Made by a program: the position numbers and the translations under genes. From Helianthus annuus (lineage: Eukaryota; Streptophyta; Magnoliopsida; Asterales; Asteraceae), in the NCBI RefSeq assembly GCF_002127325.2, contig NC_035433.2, positions 91,776,033 to 91,840,032 of the forward strand: a stretch of 64,000 bases of DNA, given 5' to 3'. This document shows, one piece after another, positions 35,117-47,192 of the stretch (positions are counted from its first letter, which is position 1; each line of letters starts with the position of its first letter). A model generated the notes under the pieces. The model saw nothing but the letters and a program-made list of their open reading frames with translations, was not told the DNA's origin and did no database searches.

Positions 35117-36060
35117 ATCTGTTTGTAATTTTGAAAAAAAACTTAACTCCGTTAAGTTTTTTTTAACGGGGGACCATTGTAGGAAAAATAGGTGAAAGGT
35201 GGGACTGGTGGGGGGAATATTTTGAGGTGGGATTATTAATGGCCAATAAGGTCTAGGTGGGATTATTATAGGCCAATTCCCCTTTCAATTAATAGCTAAA
35301 ACCAAACTTTGCCTAAAACTTTTGCTTAGAAATATATGAAATTGAGGTATATATAATTGAAATGTATGTATAAATATATGAATTGGAGGTATAAATATAA
35401 AATATATGAAGTGATGGTATAGACACAAGAAATATATGAAAATATGAATGTTTCGGTTCAGTTATTTAATTTTGGGTTTCGATTTCGGGTTTCGGATAAT
35501 CGGTTTTCAATTAATTCAGTTTTTGGTTGATTTCGGTTCGGTATCGTCCGCGTGATGCGGCAGGAAACATAGACATTGCCAGGTGTGCATTTTTCGGTTG
35601 ATTCAGTTATTATCCTCAACCAAAATCGAAGTCATCGATTAGTCTATTTTCTTAACCAATTGGTTTTCGGTTAATTGGTTTGGTTTACTCGGTTAGATTG
35701 AAAGTTTTTGGTTTGATTCGTTTAATTTCGCTTAGTAGCCAAAAGCAAACTTGAGATAAATATTTTGCTTAGAATACATGAAATTGAGCTATAAATATAT
35801 GAAATAGATGTATAAATACAAGAAATGGAAGTATAAATACATAAAATGGAGGTATAAATGCTAGAAATATATGGAAATGTAAATGGTTCGATTCGGTTAA
35901 TTTTGTTTAAACGACGGTACAAAAAAAATCGATAACCGGTTTTGGTTAATTCGGGTTTCGATTAATCAGTTTTCAGTTAATTCAGTTTTTTGGTTGATTT
36001 CGATTCGGTTCCGTCTGTTTTCGGTTCAGTTTTAGTTAACAATTAAGTTATTGCACACCC
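35117..36060. repeat. AT-rich diverged repeats ('ttcggtt' and 'atatatgaaatggaggtataaat')
   Basis: Two diverged copies of a block: one at about 35290-35530, the other at about 35735-36010. Each has a 'ccaaa(a/c)caaactt...ttttgcttaga' start, a run of 'aaatatatgaaat(t/g)gaggtataaat' phrases, and a 'ggttttcggttaattc' tail. It is probably an old non-autonomous transposon; no terminal repeats or genes can be defined. Confidence 0.5.
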
Positions 36061-38300
36061 TTAGACATTGATGATCACTTTTTAAATCAATTATTTCAAC
36101 AAAAAAAAAACTATAGCAATACTATACTCAAATTGAAGAGAATAAAATACTCGTTTTTACGATGTAATTTAAAAAAAGAATAACTTACAAAAAAAATTAT
36201 GATCGTTTAAAAATTGTAGGGGAAGTTAGTTGCTTTTTATAAAGGAACAAAGTGTAATTATTAACTAATTATTTATAGTTTTGTTAGAGATTAGGGATTA
36301 AAGGATAATTGAGATAAGGGTGTTAAATTGTAATTAGTGTTTAAAAGACTAATTTATTTGCATTTTAAGTTGTACTTTATACGTTAAAGTACAAAAAAAA
36401 TGTTTTTTTTTTATTTTTTGGGTATTTTAAAATACCTTTATTTCATGCATATTATATATATTCAAATACAAAATAAATTAAAAAGGATGTGCTACAAAAG
36501 AAAGAACGAGTATCTTGGAGGATTGGTGAAAATATCAAGTGTTATCTAAGGTGACGTGTGTATAAGCATTAACAGGTGTTGGTGAAATGAACGTAAAAAA
36601 ACAGGTGTTGGTGAAATGAACGTTAAAACTTTATTATTATTATCCTTTTAATGTTGTAAGTAAATTTGGAAGTTCATGTTCACTTTAACCAAAAACTGAA
36701 AAATTATACGTGAATACGGAATCTCATGTAAGTGACCAATTTCAAACGTTTTGTAAGCTCTAGTTGTCTTCTTCAATTACTCACAATAAGCAATTTAGTT
36801 ATATTATAAATACATTTTTCCATAATCTAAAATTAGAAAACCAAAAGTTAATTTTATTGACAATCTCATAACTAGGATTATTTAAACTGATTGTTAACTT
36901 GGATTCAAGTGAGAAATCATGGGAGCCAAACCAATTATACTTTTCTTTGAAAGGAGAACTTCATTAAAAAGCGCCGAACCTAAAAATTGGGACGGACAAC
37001 AACAGAAAAGACAACTACATATTAACAAATTTAAATAGCCAATGTTTATTTTGGCCTAGTATACTTGATATCTCTAATTTAGCCTAGTATCAGACTCATC
37101 CAAACCAACTATACTTTAAAGAGCCAATGGTTTGGTTTATTTGGTCAATGTTCACAAAGGCAATTAAAGAGCCAATGTTAATTTTGGTATTAGACTCTGT
37201 GTTGTGGGTTAACTACACCCATTGCCATATCATCGTCACGTCATTGCTATACGACAATTTTACCATTAACTAAATACCCGTTAACTATGTGTTGTGGCGT
37301 TTAACTAAACACCCAATACCAATAACTAAATATAAAAAAATATTAAAAAAAGGTGACATGTGATTGGTTCCCACATCCATGGGCCCACCTCATTCCCATT
37401 AACATAGTTAATGGGTTAACGATGAACCCATTCAATCCCCATTCACAGCCGCCAGCCCGCCATTAACTAGTTGACGTAGGTTATCCACCACCAACAACCC
37501 GAATGACATTGTTAATGTGTAGCTGGTGAACTCACAACTTATTCATAAAAACAATTTGATTGACAATCTCATATCCAGGATTATTCAAAAATAGAGTTAA
37601 GTGTCCGTTGAGTATAGTAACTTAGTCTCAAGCAAAAAATGATACAGGCCAAGCTAGCAAGCTCTACTCCATACTTCAAATTAGAAGATAATGTCAAATT
37701 CGACGCACCTCCAACTCGAACGAGTTTGTGACTGGCCAGTTAACACGTTTATCTCAGCTTTGAAGATTTTGTATATCTTTTTCTATAAAAGAAAGCGTAA
37801 CAATCGACAACAAATCTCAAATTAAAAAACTAAAAATAAAAATCTTAAATACAGTATCAAATTACCATTATTTTAGAAAATAGTTAACTTTTACATGCTA
37901 ACGAGGCAAAATCAACTCACGTTCTCAATTGGTTTAGGTTTCTATACGAGCGGATCTACCTTCTGCTTAAACATATATACAAGCTAGCAATAGAAAACAA
38001 GTTGAGTTTTTTAAAGAGTAATTTATTCGAACTTATGATACACGAGTGAACAACTGCACTTGGTTTACACATAAATTGATAAAATGTATAACAAAAGTTG
38101 GATGTTCGATATTTTTAAATTTAGAATAAGAGATCTACTACTATTGTTGTTGATCTATTATTTATTAACACCTAAAACATTTACAATTTATTTTATATTC
38201 TTATGAAAGAAATAAAGTTATTATCTAATATTTAGAGGTGTATTTTAAAACTAAAACAATATTATTAAATTAAAATTAACGTAGAAATATAATGAGATAA
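36061..38300. other. AT-rich intergenic DNA upstream of the purine permease
   Basis: No convincing gene on either strand. A short direct repeat ('aacaggtgttggtgaaatgaacgt') lies at 36570-36620. A stretch at 37195-37540 has MITE-like phrases ('gtgacatgtgattggttcccac') but I could not find paired ends. Confidence 0.5.
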
Positions 38301-38315
38301 ACATGTTATTTCTTT

Positions 38316-38330
38316 TTCTATATATATAGC
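38316..38330 (+). promoter_or_regulatory. Likely TATA box of the purine permease gene
   Basis: CTATATATATAGC lies about 85 bp upstream of the exon 1 ATG, in a place consistent with a short 5' UTR. It is inferred from sequence and spacing only. Confidence 0.45.
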
Positions 38331-38406
38331 ATTGCAAATAAAACCCGTTTAATCACAAAATTTACCATCGTATTTCTCTTCCTTTCATCTTGTATTTCAT
38401 ATCGAA

Positions 38407-39851
38407 ATGATGGAAGCTCAGGAAAAGGTTACAAATAGCATTGGTAAATTTTTCTTTTTTTTCTAGCCAACACTCATGTAATTTTACTTGTACCTTGCAC
38501 AATAAAATTTGAGCTTGTCCTTGTAGAAAATATAGTAAACATACTTTTGGATGGATTAATGATAAAAATCGAATTATTATTGCTGTTAGTAAACATGTAT
38601 TTGGATCCATTTCCATTAAATCGAATGTATATTATTGATTCTAGTAGCCAATAAATAAATTTATCCTAGTAACAAAATCTAAAAACCTTTTTTGTGGATA
38701 ACTCACGTATAAATATGTAGGTAATAGTAAGCCATGATTTATGGTGATTTTTGGTCTTCTAACACAAGTGATTTTTGATAGATGTAGCTGAAATCCAAAA
38801 AGATGGAGGAAGGGTTGTACAGTACAAGTGGTTGATCAAGATAGCATCGTTTACCATGTTTGTACTTTCTGGCCAATCAGTTGCAGCAATGTTGGGAAGA
38901 CTTTACTTTAACAAAGGAGGAAACAGTAAATGGATGGCAACCCTTGTTCAAACTGCTGGCTTCCCACTCATGCTTCCTTTAATCTTTATCCACTACTTAC
39001 CTTCTTCAAAACATCCTCAACCAATTACCAATAAATCTTCTTGGGTCACCCTTTTGCTGCTCTATATTTTTCTTGGTCTGTTCTCAGCTGCAGACTGCAT
39101 GTTATACACCTTTGGATTACATTTTCTGCCTGTTTCAACCTACTCGTTGATCTGCGCGAGTGAGCTCGTGTTCAACGCTTTCTTTTCCTACATTTTAAAC
39201 GGGCAGAAGTTCACTCCATTCATTACCAATTCGCTTGTTCTACTTAGCTTTTCGTCTACATTACTAGTGTTCCAGAGTGATTCTGAACAAACCATGAAAA
39301 CCACTAGAAGCAAGTATATACTCGGGTTTGTATGCACACTTGCTGGTTCTGCAGGGTATGGATTAATGCTTTCTACAACACAACTCGTCTTCCGGAAGAT
39401 TCTAAGGACACCAAGCTATAAAGTCATATTCAAATTGATTGTGTACCAAAACATGGTAGCAAGTGTTGCGATTGTAGTGGGACTGTTTGCTAGCGGCGAA
39501 TGGAAGGATATAAAAGGAGAAATGGAAGGTTATGAGTCTGGCAAAGTGTCATATATGATGACTTTAGTATGGACCGCGGTTTCGTGGCAGGTTTTCACGA
39601 TCGGATGCATAGGATTGATATTTGAGGTTTCATCCTTGTTTTCAAATGTGATTAGTACTTTAGGGATCCCGATTACGCCGGTCTTGGCAGTAGTGTTTTA
39701 CCATGAAAAGATGAACGGGTTGAAGGTTATTGCCATGTTGTTGGCCATATGGGGGTTTGCATCGTATGTCTATCAGCATTATCTCGATCACTTGAAGGAA
39801 AAGGTCGAGGCTAGAGTAGCAAATCGACAACTTGATCTTATAGAAATATGA
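38407..39851 (+). CDS. Purine permease (PUP family transporter), two exons
   Basis: Exon 1 is 38407-38443 (MMEAQEKVTNSI + 1 nt) and exon 2 is 38782-39851, joined by a GT-AG intron in phase 1, giving 368 residues. This start is preferred because the exon 2 frame has no ATG at its left end and exon 1 restores a normal soluble N terminus before KWLIKIASFTMFVLSGQS. About ten membrane helices can be picked out. Family motifs include STYSLICASELVFNAFFSY, GSAGYGLMLSTTQLVFRK and GIPITPVLAVVFYHEKM. PUPs move purines, cytokinins and related compounds across membranes, usually with protons; the substrate of this one is not predictable. The length is normal for the family (about 350-390). No break is seen. 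A possible poly(A) signal AATAAA lies near 39911. Confidence 0.93.
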
Positions 39852-40243
39852 ATGAAAAGTATGGTGCATGTTTGGATGTTATTTTTCTAAACAATGTACA
39901 TGTCATAAAAAAATAAACATCGTACCCTCAACAATAACCAACTTATTTAAATATGACAAACGGGTTAGTGTGTTGTGCTCTATCACAAACAAGGTCTAAA
40001 AAGGGTAAAAAGGTTGTAAAGAGTTGACGAGTTTAATTTATAAATTATATAAATTTCTTTAGTTATTCTTATAATTTTAAATTTAAATGGGATAGGATAT
40101 GTATCACTCAACATGTCCCATTAGATCAAGGAAAGTAACGATCAACAAGGGTAAATTTTATCAAACAAGTATCAGACTAATAGCACCCATCAAATTTTAA
40201 TACTGACTTATTTTATCCCCAATCAAACTCATTTAAGACATAT
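39852..40243. other. 3' flank of the purine permease
   Basis: AT-rich DNA with AATAAA near 39911 and no gene. It ends at the AATAA target site of the Tat element. Confidence 0.5.
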
Positions 40244-40248
40244 AATAA

Positions 40249-41130
40249 TGAAGGGGTATGGTCCCAAAAAGCCGCGCAAACCTCCGCTCAGGTTGCGCGT
40301 GAGACCATACTCCTTATTTCAGTAAACTTGTTAATAAGATCCTCGCGCGGCCTACATCACGTTCTGATCTATCCCGCGCGAGGCACAGCCCACAAGAGGC
40401 TCAAATATCAGCACTTAGCATAAAATAAGGGAACAAATGAGCATACTAAACCCGCGCGGGTTAGTTTGCTGCCCAACTAGAACCACACAGTAGTGAAGCG
40501 CAAGCCTACCTACAGTGGTACACAAGGTACAAGTGGCAGTAAAAGGAGCCAATGAGCGTCCAGCAGGCTCTGGTCAATCGTGCGCCACGATCGTCTGACG
40601 AGAAGTACACAAGGACGCCTACGTGGCACCAATCAGAGGACGGAGACAACTGTCCCACGATCTCCACTTGTCTGCTGATGGCAGAAGGACAACAAGGCCG
40701 ACAACAATGACACGTGGCTCCAATCAAGGTGCGCCAGCACCGAGGAACGTCTAGAAGCCACTAAGCAGTCGACGCCAGCGAGACAAAGAGCATATCCGTT
40801 ATGTTGTCCGTTTCCGGCCCAAGGCCCATCAGCCCATAACCTCTTACACCTCTCCGGCTATAAATAGAGACCTCATTCCACAGGTTAAACATTCTATTCC
40901 CTCTACTCTTCACTCTTAGCACTTAATTACTCCCAAAGCAGTCGCTTATTCTCACGCCGGAGCCTGGTTAAGAGGGAAACCCCCACATTCCCCTCTTAAC
41001 GAGCAACGGTGTTCTGTTTTGCAGGATCGAATTATGAAGTCGGAGCTCAAGTATCCATAAGAAGATTAACCATCATGAAAGAAACATAAACCAAACCGAT
41101 TAGTTCCCTAATTAGTTCAGTGTTTCTTCA
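40249..41130 (+). repeat. 5' LTR of the Tat element (882 bp)
   Basis: Begins TGAAGGGGTATGG and ends GTGTTTCTTCA. A TATA box CTATAAATAG lies at about 40858-40867. Several GC-rich palindromes (CCCGCGCGGG near 40450, CTCGCGCGG) occur in U3. It differs from the 3' LTR at three substitutions (A/G in 'aaatatc', C/T in 'cacgtgg', G/A in 'taagaag') and one A in 'gaaac'. Confidence 0.95.
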
Positions 41131-41131
41131 T

Positions 41132-41144
41132 TGGCGCCCACCGG
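41132..41144 (+). promoter_or_regulatory. Primer binding site of the Tat element
   Basis: TGGCGCCCACCGG follows the LTR end after one T. It is in the TGGCGCC style typical of Tat/Athila elements rather than the Met type used by the other elements here. The exact tRNA is not assigned. Confidence 0.7.
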
Positions 41145-41208
41145 TTTTTTCTATAACCACCCTCATCTTCTTTTATTTGAGCCTTTAACATCTTTTCATC
41201 CTTCGACT

Positions 41209-42204
41209 ATGGCTGGTCAAGGAACCATTCCAGAGTTCGGCTTCGGAGCCAACTCTAACACGGCGTTGGGTGAAGGAATCCAAAACTTCCAAGCCCAACA
41301 AATCGAAGAAATCGGCGAAGTTGAAATCACCAATACTGGGGGTCCGCGCGGGAGCATCACCCAAGTGGTCACCCCAGGGAACAATGGAGAAGGACCCTCG
41401 AACCCAGCGCCAGCGCAAAATGTTTTGGCATTGCTAGGCTTACCAGAAGGCGAAACTCCAGCTTCCTGGTATGCCAAGAACATTGCCACCATCAATGCAG
41501 CATACCAATCGCTGATCGCGCAGCAAGCAGTTTTGACGGCAGAACCGTCCTTGGTCACCCCTCAGAGTCAGGGGGTGCGCCAAATGCCCCCACCAGCCAA
41601 TCTACAAGGCAGAATCAACAGGCCTCCCCCTACAAGACGTTTGAGCGTGCCAGACACGCGTGATACAAGAGGGGAGACGGATAGTTACTACGACTATCCG
41701 TCAAACCTTCAACGAGGCCCTGTTCACAGCCGGCTCACGCCGCGCAACATGAACAACGAATGGGAAGAAACAGACCCATATGATCCCACATGGGAAGATG
41801 ACGAGGGTTCATCAGTCTTTAACCGCTTGCCAAAAAATCATGAATACTTCAAACCGAGACAGCACATTGGTTACACAGAAGAAGCTGAAAGAGATTTCCG
41901 CCTGGCGTACCGACCAGCGGAAGCCGCGGAACACTCCAAGTTCATCCCGAAAATTGCACCCGCGCCGCTTTCACGAGAGAAGTTACCCCCGACTGTCGGG
42001 AAATTCAACGGATTGACTGATCCAGACGATCACGTCAGAACATTCACGAGTGTGGGCTGCATGGGAGGATGGAACATGCCCATGTGGTGCCACTTGTTTA
42101 TCCAAACCCTTACCGGGGCGGCTCGCGCCTGGTTCGATAGCCTTCCGCCGGGGAAGATCAAATCATGGGTAGATTTCGAGACTCAGTTTTTGAGCTATTA
42201 TTGA
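41209..42204 (+). pseudogene. Tat Gag, N-terminal part, cut by a frameshift
   Basis: The likely start is ATG 41209 (MAGQGTIPEFGFG); the longer open frame from 41131 has no sensible leader. The Pro-rich N terminus is followed by the capsid-like core with LPPTVGKFNGLTDPDDHVRTF and TLTGAARAWFDSLPPGKIKSW. The frame ends in TGA at 42202-42204, a shift of about one base at 42190-42200 relative to the downstream Gag. Gag forms the particle shell; the shift prevents a full-length product from the genomic frame. Confidence 0.8.
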
Positions 42205-43664
42205 CGCATCGTCGCTACCAGCGCGACACAGCCGAAGTAGAGGATATTTGGCGAAGAGATGGTGAAGGTTTGGAGGACTTCATCACCCGTTTCAACAAAG
42301 AATGTTTGGAGATAGACTGCGTCAGTGAACAACTCATGCGTTGTCACTTCAAAAAGGCCATACGCTGTGATAGTCTCATTAGAACTATTACAGGTAAAGA
42401 TGGAATGCCGAAGGAGTGGGATAAACTAATGGAGGCCGCAAAAATCGTCGCGCAAACCGAGGAGTCCCTTACTGGTAACAAGAGTTATTACTCTGAAGAT
42501 CGATTCTCCAGAGGAAACACGCGCGACAACAACAAGCGCAACAAATACAAGAGTAACGACTGGAAGTCTGGGAGACCAAGAGGCCACGATGACAGGCCGC
42601 GCTATAGAGAAGATGCGCGTGAAACAATTGACCGAATTGGTTACAAGAAGGCGGTCAGAGACGACAATCGTGACAAGCACTGGACTCCGCTCACGAAAAC
42701 GCCGAAGGAGGTATTGATGACGGAGAATCACGATTTCAAGGCTCCCAGGCCAATGACAAACAAGAAAGGGCAAGACCCCAACTTGTACTGCGATTTTCAC
42801 AAAGATTCAGGGCACCTGACCGACGACTGTTATAGCTTGCGCCAAGAAATCGAGAGAGCGCTCAAAAGCGGTAAGCTAAGCCATTTGGTGAAGAACGTGC
42901 GCAAGGAAACCCGTCAACTCCAGCGCCACGATGAAGGGAACCACAAAAAGGTCCGACGACTAGAGACTCACATGGTCAACGGACCTAGGTATAGCGCGAA
43001 AGAGAAAGGCAAACGCCCCTATGAACCTTCTTGGCAAGAGCAGCAGGTCATATTTCCGGTAGTGCGCGGCGGTCCTCGCGCCACGCGTCCCGTCGTCATT
43101 ACCGGTATAATCGGTCATTATGAAACAGAATACATATTCATCGACCCAGGAAGTACAGCTGACATCATTTACGAACAGTGTTTCAATCAGTTTGATGAAG
43201 AGGATAAAGCGAGACTCGAGCCAGTCGATTATCCTTTGTCTGGATTTTGCAACGAGATGGTTTTCCCACTCGGCCAGATCAGTTTCCCCGTCACGTTTTC
43301 TGACGGGAAACATTCAAGAACGACAAATGTAAATTTCATGGTGATGCCGGTAAAATCAAGGCATGATGTGCTAATTGGGAGGGAGACCCAGGGCGAGTTA
43401 AACATGGTAACCTCAACGCCCCATTCTGCGATAGGGTTCCCAACCAAAACAGGAGTGGCAATCATCTATGCTAAGAAGGAAGTGATGTCAACCGAAGAAA
43501 TGCGCCCAACAAAAGCGGCGAAGGTCTCCACGACCGAGCCAGAGAAATGGGTTTTAAACCGCAAATACCCAGAGCAGACTGTGACAATTGGCCACGCCAT
43601 TTCGTCAGACATCCGAACGCGTTTAAAGCAATTGTTGTTTCGAAACATGGATATATTTGCCTAG
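42196..43664 (+). pseudogene. Tat Gag C-terminal part and protease, ending at a nonsense codon
   Basis: The open frame from 42165 contains the end of the capsid core (RRDGEGLEDFITRFNKECLEI), a basic RNA-binding stretch, a CX2H-like segment YCDFHKDSGHLTDDCYSL, and the protease with its active-site box IDPGSTADIIY near 43138-43170. It stops at TAG 43662-43664, where DIFA is followed in the same frame by TPADMTGVPR, a well-known Tat stretch normally read through a Trp, so a TGG-to-TAG change is likely. Confidence 0.82.
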
Positions 43665-44529
43665 ACCCCGGCAGACATGACCGGTGTCCCGCGCAACATC
43701 ACCGAGCATTGCTTAAACACGTACCCCTCTGTCGAGCCAAAGGTCCAAAGAAGGCGCAGTCTAGGAGCAGACAAGACGAAAGCAATGAATGAGCAAGTAT
43801 GTGAGCTGCTCAAAGCCGGGATCTTGCGAGAGGTAAGATATCAGAGTTGGGTTGCGAACCCAGTGATGGTTGAAAAGTCAAACGGCGGATGGCGCATGTG
43901 CGTAGATTACACCGATCTCAACAAGGCGTGCCCAAAGGATTGCTATTCCTTGCCTGAGATCGATAAAAAAAATAGACTCTCTCGCGCCATACAGATGGAA
44001 GTGTTTTTTGGATTGCTACAAGGGGTATCATCAAGTTCAGATGAAACTCGAAGATGAAGACAAGACAACCTTCAGGACTGATCTTGGAATCTTCTGCTAC
44101 ACAAAGATGCCGTTCGGCCTAAAGAATGCAGGCGCAACATACCAACGCCTGATGGACAAGACCTTCGCAGGAGACATCGGAAAGCATATTGAGGTTTACA
44201 TCGATGATCTAGTGGTTAAAAGTCCCGAGGAGGACCAAATGTTGAAAGACATCGAAAAAACGTTCAACTCATTGCGCAACGTAAATATGAAGCTAAATCC
44301 AGCCAAGTGTTCTTTTGGCATGGAAGAAGGGAAGTTTCTAGGCTTCATTGTCACAAACGGCGGTTTCAAGGTGAATCCAGAGAAAGTACAAGCCATAGAG
44401 CGAATACCCTCACGCGAAACATCAAAGAAATGCAACGACTGGCCGGCCGACTGGCCGCGCTTAATCGTTTTCTCTCCAATCACGCCGCAAAGTCGTATCC
44501 CTTCATTAGCACATTGCGCAATTGTGTGA
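43665..44529 (+). pseudogene. Tat reverse transcriptase, with two frameshifts
   Basis: 43677-43965 continues in the protease frame (RNITEHCLNTYP, GGWRMCVDYTDLNKACPKD). A base gained in an A8 run near 43965-43973 shifts it. The RT core resumes in the next frame from about 44008: CYKGYHQVQM, MPFGLKNAGATYQRLMD, and the catalytic box YIDD at 44197-44208. A second shift, one base missing near 44411, moves the frame again just after IERIPS. RT would copy the RNA; the catalytic residues are kept, but the frame is not. Confidence 0.85.
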
Positions 44530-46772
44530 AGAAACAGGAGTTCAAATGGACCCCGGAGGCCGAAACAGCTTTTCAACAAATGAAAGCGTGTCTGATAGAA
44601 CTCCCTACCCTGACTGCACCATTCGAAAAAGAGCCCCTCGTACTGTACTTGTCCTCCTCGGATAAGGCAGTAGGGTCAGTATTATTGGTCGACAGAAACG
44701 GAGTGCAAACTCCGATCTACTATGTCAGCAGGGTACTCACTGACCCAGAGACAAGATATTCCACAATGGAAAAGCTGGTTCTTGCGCTACTACACGCCTC
44801 CCGAAGGCTGCGCCGATACTTCACAGGCCACGTGATAACTGTGCTTACAAACTTCCACATCGGCACTATACTGCAAAAGCCTGAGACATCAGGCAGGTTG
44901 GCGAAATGGGCCACTGAGCTGGGGGGCCATAACATCTTGTACAGGCCACGCCCAGCCATTAAGGGTCAGGTCCTAGCCGACTTCATCACAGAGGTGTCGG
45001 CCGATAAAATCAAAGAGTGCGAGCTGATAGAGACTCCCGAGAAAGATGCAACTGATGAGACTTGGATGCTTTACACCGACGGGGCATCAAATGAAGACGG
45101 CGCGGGAGCAGGATTGCGCCTAGTAAGCCCGGAGAATCACGAATTTACTTACGCCATAAAGTTGGACTTAAAAAACACCAACAACGAGGCGGAGTACGAA
45201 GCATTTTTGGCAGGCTTACGCCTCGCCATCAAAATGGGAGCCAAAAGTTTACGAGCGCATGTCGACTCACTCCTGATAGCCAGCCAAGTCAATGGCATAT
45301 ACGATGCGAAGGGAGAAGTCATGGCTTTGTATCTGGAGCAAGCAAAAGAATTGCTCCAACAATTCAAATCTCACAAGGTTATACACATCAATCGCTCCGA
45401 AAACAAACCAGCTGATGCCTTGAGCAAGCTTGCTTCGACTTCTTTCCAACATCTTGCCAAAGATGTAAGGATAGAAGTACTCAAGAATCCATCAGTATTA
45501 TTGCGACAAGTGAACGCGGTCGAAATGGGGCAACCATCATGGATGACCCCAATAATCCAGTACTTGCAAGAAGGGGTACTTCCTGAAAACAAGGCGGAAG
45601 CAAGGAAGATTCAAAACAAGGCCCTACACTATGAAATGAATGGCGGTATTTTGTACCGAAAATCCTTCTTGGGACCACTACTGCGCTGTGTGGACTCCCA
45701 AGATGCGAACTACTTGATAAGGGAGATCCACGAAGGGATCTGCGGCATTCATTCCGGACCACGGATGGTTGTCGTGAAGATCATGAGCGTCGGTTACTAC
45801 TGGCCAGGGATGCATGTCGACGCACTCAAGGAGATCCGCAAATGTGACTCTTGTCAGAGACATTCTCCAAAAACACTGCGCCCCAAGAACGACCTTATCC
45901 CTGTATCCACTGCATGGCCCTTCCAGCAGTGGGGAATTGACATGGTTGGACCCTTCCCGGATGCTCCCGGCGCCGTAAAATTCATCATAGTGGCCGTTGA
46001 TTATTTCACAAAGTGGGTGGAGGCCAAAGCTCTTGCATCGACCACAGCTATGATGGTGCGCAAGTTCATCTGGGAACACATCATATGCAGATTTGGCCTC
46101 CCGCTCAAGATTGTAACCGACAATGGCACAAACTTTGCGTCGGAAGATCTCCAGAAGTGGATGAAGGAGATGAGAATTGAACACACTTTCACATCTGTTG
46201 CGCACCCCCAAGGCAACGGACAAGTGGAAAGCGTGAACAAATGCATTGTCGAGGGAATAAAGGCCAGACTGGGCACAAGGCGACGAGGCTGGGTTGATGA
46301 GCTCCCGAGCATCTTATGGGCTCATCGAACCATGCCAAAAACGAGTACCGGCGAGACCCCTTTTAGCTTAGTCTATGGCTCAGAGGCGGTTATCCCGGCG
46401 GAGATTGGTCTACCCTTACCGCGCATGACAGCGGTCAACACAATCAACAACGAAGCGGAGAGACGCCTTGACTTGGACTTGTTAGAAGAAATGCGCGAAA
46501 TCGCGCGAATCAGAGAAGCCAAGTACAAGACCCAACTGGAAAGGTACTACAACACAAGGGTCCGCATTTGTACCTTCACCCCAGGAGAATTCGTCTTCCA
46601 TGACAATGAAGCGTCAAATGCGGAACGTCCAGGAAAGTTGGCACCCAAATGGGAGGGCCCATATCTGATCCACGAGGTCCTGGGCAAAGGGGCCTACAAG
46701 TTACGCACCCTAGATGGCCACATCTTACCACGAACATGGAATGCGCAACAACTGCGCAAATGTTATATGTAA
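44412..46772 (+). CDS. Tat RNase H (two) and integrase, long intact frame
   Basis: The open frame begins formally at 44307, but its true content starts near 44412. In order: the thumb and first RNase H (KWTPEAETAFQQMK, ETRYSTMEKLVLALLHA, about 44540-44960); a second RNase H (MLYTDGASNEDGAGAG at about 45067, NNEAEYEAFLAGL, NRSENKPADALSKLA); an HHCC zinc domain (IHEGICGIHSG ... KCDSCQRHS, about 45730-45860); and the integrase core with Asp near 45940, Asp in TDNGTNF near 46120 and Glu in GQVESVN near 46230. It ends at 46772 after a GPYLIHEVLGKGAYKL tail. No chromodomain. The frame is intact over 780 residues although the upstream polyprotein is broken. Confidence 0.88.
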   Translation, partial: TRNIKEMQRLAGRLAALNRFLSNHAAKSYPFISTLRNCVKKQEFKWTPEAETAFQQMKACLIELPTLTAPFEKEPLVLYLSSSDKAVGSVLLVDRNGVQTPIYYVSRVLTDPETRYSTMEKLVLALLHASRRLRRYFTGHVITVLTNFHIGTILQKPETSGRLAKWATELGGHNILYRPRPAIKGQVLADFITEVSADKIKECELIETPEKDATDETWMLYTDGASNEDGAGAGLRLVSPENHEFTYAIKLDLKNTNNEAEYEAFLAGLRLAIKMGAKSLRAHVDSLLIASQVNGIYDAKGEVMALYLEQAKELLQQFKSHKVIHINRSENKPADALSKLASTSFQHLAKDVRIEVLKNPSVLLRQVNAVEMGQPSWMTPIIQYLQEGVLPENKAEARKIQNKALHYEMNGGILYRKSFLGPLLRCVDSQDANYLIREIHEGICGIHSGPRMVVVKIMSVGYYWPGMHVDALKEIRKCDSCQRHSPKTLRPKNDLIPVSTAWPFQQWGIDMVGPFPDAPGAVKFIIVAVDYFTKWVEAKALASTTAMMVRKFIWEHIICRFGLPLKIVTDNGTNFASEDLQKWMKEMRIEHTFTSVAHPQGNGQVESVNKCIVEGIKARLGTRRRGWVDELPSILWAHRTMPKTSTGETPFSLVYGSEAVIPAEIGLPLPRMTAVNTINNEAERRLDLDLLEEMREIARIREAKYKTQLERYYNTRVRICTFTPGEFVFHDNEASNAERPGKLAPKWEGPYLIHEVLGKGAYKLRTLDGHILPRTWNAQQLRKCYM

Positions 46773-47192
46773 CCTACTTCGGCCTTGCGCCCGTTTTACT
46801 TTCCTACGTCGGCTATACGCCATTAGCAATTAGTGTATGAAGGCCTAAGCGCCCATTTCCAACTTAATGAAAGCATATGACGTTTTCTATTACGTCTTTT
46901 CGTTACAAATGCATGCTAAACTTTTGATTAGCGCGAAAACACTCCAGCATTTTAGAGTTTGTTAAACAAGAACCGCCTCCAAGGTCCTCCGCGAACAAAG
47001 CGCGAGACCGGGCGGTCCCCTTTTACTTGAAGACACTTCCATTTATTCGAGCTAATTTAACCTAAGTTTTGACAGCAATGCAATAATTGCAACGGAAAAA
47101 ACAAAAACAATTCATATAATGTAAACATGCGCAACAGCGCAGCATTGCACAGTCAAATTACAAAAGAAAATTACAAAACGCCTATCAACAGC
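46773..47192 (+). other. Spacer between pol and the antisense gene
   Basis: Non-coding; rich in GCGC (for example AAAGCGCGAGACCGGGCGG near 46996). It holds the likely 3' UTR ends of both the + strand pol transcript and the - strand gene. Confidence 0.5.

Noticed and set aside
37195..37540. Possible MITE upstream of the purine permease
   Set aside because: MITE-like phrases are present, but no terminal inverted repeats or target duplication could be paired.
38775..38781. Purine permease starting in exon 2 (TTG at 38775)
   Set aside because: There is no ATG there, and a good acceptor AG at 38780-38781 plus an in-phase exon 1 with ATG 38407 explain the frame better.
41131..41208. Longer Gag start upstream of ATG 41209
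   Set aside because: The extra residues come from the PBS and leader (TTGGCGCCC...), which are not expected to be coding; ATG 41209 is better.
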